Assembly: GCA_964624255.1 (NCBI GenBank)
Contig: CAZUWV010000066.1
Span: 1 to 9,108, forward strand
Source: JAUZQZ01 sp964624255
GTDB lineage: Bacteria; Pseudomonadota; Zetaproteobacteria; Mariprofundales; Mariprofundaceae
Length of the DNA stretch: 9,108 nt
Reading direction: 5' to 3'
The position numbers were made by a program, and so were the translations under genes. Within the stretch, counting starts at the first letter, position 1. Every line of letters starts with the position of its first letter. Below the pieces are notes generated by a model that was given only the letters and a program-made list of their open reading frames with translations, was not told the DNA's origin and made no database searches. This document shows, in pieces, positions 6,885 through 9,108 of the stretch.

Positions 6885-7279
6885 TCACACTTCCGGGAAA
6901 GGGCCGTTTTTGGACCCCGCTGATATGGTATCACAATCTTTCCCTCCCACCCATTTCCATGAACACTTGCAAATCGTAGTGGGTAACCTCGCGGGTACTA
7001 CGGCAAGTCATGCGCCAGCGCATGATGGCTCCTGATTCGTGATATATACGGGATTAGCTAGCTCTGAACCTGCCTGAGTCTCGCAACAAGCTTGCCATAC
7101 ATTCCAAAACGGTGCAATGACCCGAACTCATGCCCGGGCACGGACTGCATTTTCTCTATAAATGCGTGTGGCAGACGAGAATAGGCTTGCAATCACTCGA
7201 AATACAAGATGTCTTTCTATCAATCTCCGGGTAGGTGAGAGCCATATCATTTGTGAATAATACAGATTAACATTGGCGC
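6885..7279. other. Gene-free divergent intergenic region
   Basis: These 395 bp separate the minus-strand signalling operon from the plus-strand M50 gene and must hold both promoters. I found no convincing coding frame, RNA gene or riboswitch consensus. Two perfect palindromes are present: TCATGCGC-CA-GCGCATGA at 7008-7025 and TGCCCGGGCA at 7131-7140. No clean -35/-10 pair could be assigned on either strand. Confidence 0.5.
7008..7025. promoter_or_regulatory. Perfect 18-bp inverted repeat, operator-like
   Basis: TCATGCGC (7008-7015) and GCGCATGA (7018-7025) are exact inverted copies separated by CA. The site lies 124 bp upstream of the hybrid-kinase start and about 255 bp upstream of the M50 start, in a divergent promoter region. 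This is the shape of a site for a dimeric transcription factor. No regulator can be named from it, and no T tract follows that would suggest a terminator. Confidence 0.35.
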
Positions 7280-7939
7280 ATGGATATGAACTCTATTGTT
7301 CACGGTATCAGTATTTGGGCTCTTCCTGTTGTGATCGCCGTGGTGTTGCATGAAGTGGCGCACGGCTGGGTGGCGGATAAACTCGGCGATGACACAGCTC
7401 GCTGGATGGGGCGATTGACGCTCAATCCGCTTAAGCATATCGACCCTGTCGGCACTGTTCTGGTCCCCATTTTGCTGTTGCTCGTCGGCTCGCCATTTCT
7501 GTTCGGTTATGCCAAGCCCGTGCCTGTTAATTTTCGCAAGTTGAACCGACCGAAGCAGGATATGGTATGGGTAGCATTGGCCGGACCCGCAACCAACCTT
7601 CTGCTGGCATTGGCTTCGGCCATTCTGCTGTATGCCATGGTCAGGCTCCCAGCGTCGATATTCTGGCTAACCAATCCTGTAGGGTCGATGTGTCAGGCTT
7701 CTATCCTTATTAACATGGTGTTGTGTATATTTAATCTGATCCCACTGCCGCCACTGGATGGCGGGCGAGTGGCCGTGGGTCTGTTACCGGGATCTGCATC
7801 CTCGCGCTTGTCCCGGCTAGAACCCTACGGGTTTATTATCATCGTCGGGCTACTGTTGACAGGCATATTGCAAAATGTAATCGGACCGCCCGTCATGGGG
7901 TCGGCCCGAATTCTCATCGCCTGGGCTACGGGTAGCTAA
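7280..7939 (+). CDS. Site-2 protease family (peptidase M50) membrane metalloprotease
   Basis: The product is 219 aa, the usual length for the minimal M50 group (YwhC-like) that lacks a PDZ domain. It is an inner-membrane zinc protease that cuts within the membrane. The HExxH zinc motif is at residues 24-28 (HEVAH), inside the first hydrophobic segment. The third ligand is D160 in NLIPLPPLDGG (152-162). Further hydrophobic segments are at about 56-75, 96-121, 140-156 and 184-201. The conserved ALAGPATN (99-106) is also present. All three zinc ligands and the catalytic Glu25 are intact, so activity is expected. The substrate is unknown, and nothing nearby (no anti-sigma factor) points to one. 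There is no strong ribosome site before the ATG at 7280, and the ATG at codon 3 is an alternative start. It stands alone, convergent with merA. Confidence 0.92.
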   Translation: MDMNSIVHGISIWALPVVIAVVLHEVAHGWVADKLGDDTARWMGRLTLNPLKHIDPVGTVLVPILLLLVGSPFLFGYAKPVPVNFRKLNRPKQDMVWVALAGPATNLLLALASAILLYAMVRLPASIFWLTNPVGSMCQASILINMVLCIFNLIPLPPLDGGRVAVGLLPGSASSRLSRLEPYGFIIIVGLLLTGILQNVIGPPVMGSARILIAWATGS

Positions 7940-7953
7940 GCCTGCATTTGGAG

Positions 7954-7966
7954 CCCCCCCCCCCCC
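7954..7966. repeat. Run of 13 C's between convergent genes
   Basis: Thirteen consecutive C's begin 14 bp after the M50 stop codon and end 15 bp before the last base of merA. Homopolymers this long are rare in bacterial DNA of moderate GC content. It lies outside both coding regions, so length change would not alter either protein. The length may be imprecise if the sequence came from a homopolymer-prone method. Confidence 0.7.
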
Positions 7967-7981
7967 GTAAATTTCAGACGT

Positions 7982-9108
7982 TCACCCGGCGCAGCAGGAA
8001 AGTTGCTTGACATCCCTGGTAAAGGTTTGGGCACAGAGCTTGATCCCTTCGACCATGGTGAGATACGGGAAGAGTTGACCAGCCAACTCCCTGATGGTCA
8101 TTTTGTTGCGGATGGCAAGGGCCGCCGTCTGGATGATTTCTCCACCTTCTCCAGCCAGAATCTGGGCGCCCAGTAATCGCCCTGTTTCCTTTTCAGCGAC
8201 AAGCTTGATGAAACCGCGTGTATCGAAGTTGGCCAACGCTCGCGGTACATTTTCCAGGCCCAGCATGCGGCTTTCGGCGACAAGGCCCTGTTCTATGGCC
8301 TGAGCTTCACTCAGGCCCACGATCGCTACCTGGGGATCAGTGAACACCACGGCGGGCATTGCGGTCAGGTCAAGCGCCACATCGCCTCCGGTCATATTGA
8401 TGGCGGCGCGAGTCCCGGCAGCGGCAGCTACATACACATATTGCGGCTGATCGGTACAATCCCCCGCAGCATAGATATGGCTGACCGACGTGCGCATGTG
8501 ATCATCAATCACAATAGAGTTGTGACGGGTCTTAACCCCGGCCTTATTGAGCATTAACCGCTCTGTATTGGAATTTCGGCCAGTGGCGACCAACAATTGG
8601 TCACAACGTATTTCTCCCACATTCGATGCCAGAACAAAGCCTTCGCCATCATACGATATGGAATCAGGCAAGGTGTGCAGCAACGTCCGCGCACCTTCTC
8701 CCTCAAAAACCTTCACCAGCCCTTCGCCAATTGCCGGATCTTCCCTCGATAAAAACAGGCTGCGGGCCATGATCGTGACCTTTGATCCCAGACGCAAAAA
8801 TGCTTGCGCCAGTTCCAGCGCCACCACTGACGCGCCGATCACGACCAGGTGTTCGGGCAGTTCTTCCGCAAGCAATGCCTCGGTCGATGTCCAGAATGGT
8901 GTTTCTTTCAGACCGGGGATGTCGGGAATCGTGGGGCTGGCGCCTGTAGCCAGAAGAATTTTATCCGCAACGATACGTTGTTCACTGCCGTCCTGCTGCT
9001 TGACGATCAGGGTGTCCGAAGCGCCGAAACTTGCCCATCCCCGGACAAGACGAATGTCCGAATAGCTTTCCAGGATGTTTTCATATTTGGCATGGCGAAG
9101 TTCTTCAA
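7982..9108 (-). CDS. merA: Mercuric reductase MerA (C-terminal 375 residues; N-terminus beyond window)
   Basis: This cytoplasmic FAD enzyme reduces Hg(II) to volatile Hg(0) with NADPH. The frame stays open to the window edge, so only the C-terminal part is visible. The usual protein is about 470-560 aa. Visible features in order are DKILLATGASPTIP, the NADPH-binding Rossmann segment HLVVIGASVVALELAQAF, LLVATGRNSNT and the FAD-binding IYAAGDCTDQP. The dimerisation domain follows, with NVPRALANFDTRGFIK and FPYLTMVEGIKL. The C-terminus is VKQLSCCAG, whose vicinal Cys pair delivers Hg(II) to the active site and separates MerA from other disulfide reductases. The redox-active CxxxxC pair and any HMA domain lie outside. 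One oddity is a Cys in KLCAQTF, where the MerA proteins I recall have KLAAQTF. No merR, merT or merP is seen, so any mer operon would extend rightward. Confidence 0.95.
   Translation of the reverse strand, partial: EELRHAKYENILESYSDIRLVRGWASFGASDTLIVKQQDGSEQRIVADKILLATGASPTIPDIPGLKETPFWTSTEALLAEELPEHLVVIGASVVALELAQAFLRLGSKVTIMARSLFLSREDPAIGEGLVKVFEGEGARTLLHTLPDSISYDGEGFVLASNVGEIRCDQLLVATGRNSNTERLMLNKAGVKTRHNSIVIDDHMRTSVSHIYAAGDCTDQPQYVYVAAAAGTRAAINMTGGDVALDLTAMPAVVFTDPQVAIVGLSEAQAIEQGLVAESRMLGLENVPRALANFDTRGFIKLVAEKETGRLLGAQILAGEGGEIIQTAALAIRNKMTIRELAGQLFPYLTMVEGIKLCAQTFTRDVKQLSCCAG

Noticed and set aside
6904..6920. Small GGGCC...GGACCC hairpin just upstream of the kinase start
   Set aside because: The stem is five pairs with a bulge. 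Too weak to call a regulatory structure.
6697..7035. Plus-strand 112-codon frame reaching into the intergenic region
   Set aside because: Its first half is antisense to the kinase N-terminus and the rest shows no recognisable protein. No ribosome site.
6885..7279. Cyclic-di-GMP riboswitch upstream of the signalling operon
   Set aside because: Considered because of the HD-GYP gene, but no GEMM-type conserved sequence or fold was seen on either strand.
8547..9065. 172-codon plus-strand open frame opposite merA
   Set aside because: It is the complement of well-conserved merA sequence. Its own protein has no family features.

Overview
The window looks like the chromosome of a Gram-negative, probably betaproteobacterial, environmental organism. 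The general flavour of the proteins suggests relatives of the Nitrosomonadaceae, but this rests on protein style only and is not firm. Both strands carry genes. Several intergenic stretches are long and hold debris of mobile or repeated DNA.

Layout. At 1-271 there is an 88-bp imperfect palindrome and a 9-bp-periodic CTCTGTG repeat. At 272-1093 (+) lies an unrecognised membrane-anchored, helical-repeat protein with a pseudopilin-like tail. At 1181-1456 lies a badly decayed IS1182-type transposase remnant, readable only by hopping between three frames. At 1545-1892 (+) is a small ArsC-family arsenate reductase.

The centre (1993-6884, minus strand) is a signalling operon. It is read in the order: hybrid histidine kinase (TM, PilJ/NarX-like sensor, TM, PAS, GAF, HisKA, HATPase, REC, REC), then a single-domain CheY/DivK-like receiver, then a REC-HD-GYP protein. 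The last two overlap by ATGA. A stimulus sensed at the membrane is probably passed by phosphorelay to the free receiver and to the HD-GYP cyclic-di-GMP phosphodiesterase, lowering cyclic-di-GMP. Between the kinase stop and the receiver start sits an overlooked orphan: the C-terminal half of a further REC domain in the -1 frame. It is entered at a seven-A run that lies in the exact phase of a classical -1 slippery heptamer.

A roughly 395-bp gene-free region with an 18-bp perfect inverted repeat separates this operon from a divergent M50 site-2-protease-family membrane protein (7280-7939, +). A run of 13 C's lies between that gene and the convergent mercuric reductase gene merA (7982 to beyond 9108, minus), whose N-terminal part is outside the window.

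No tRNA, rRNA, CRISPR array or recognisable riboswitch was seen. The most unusual item is the out-of-frame REC fragment and slippery A7 at 3445-3612. The rest is largely familiar gene families in an accessory-looking setting.
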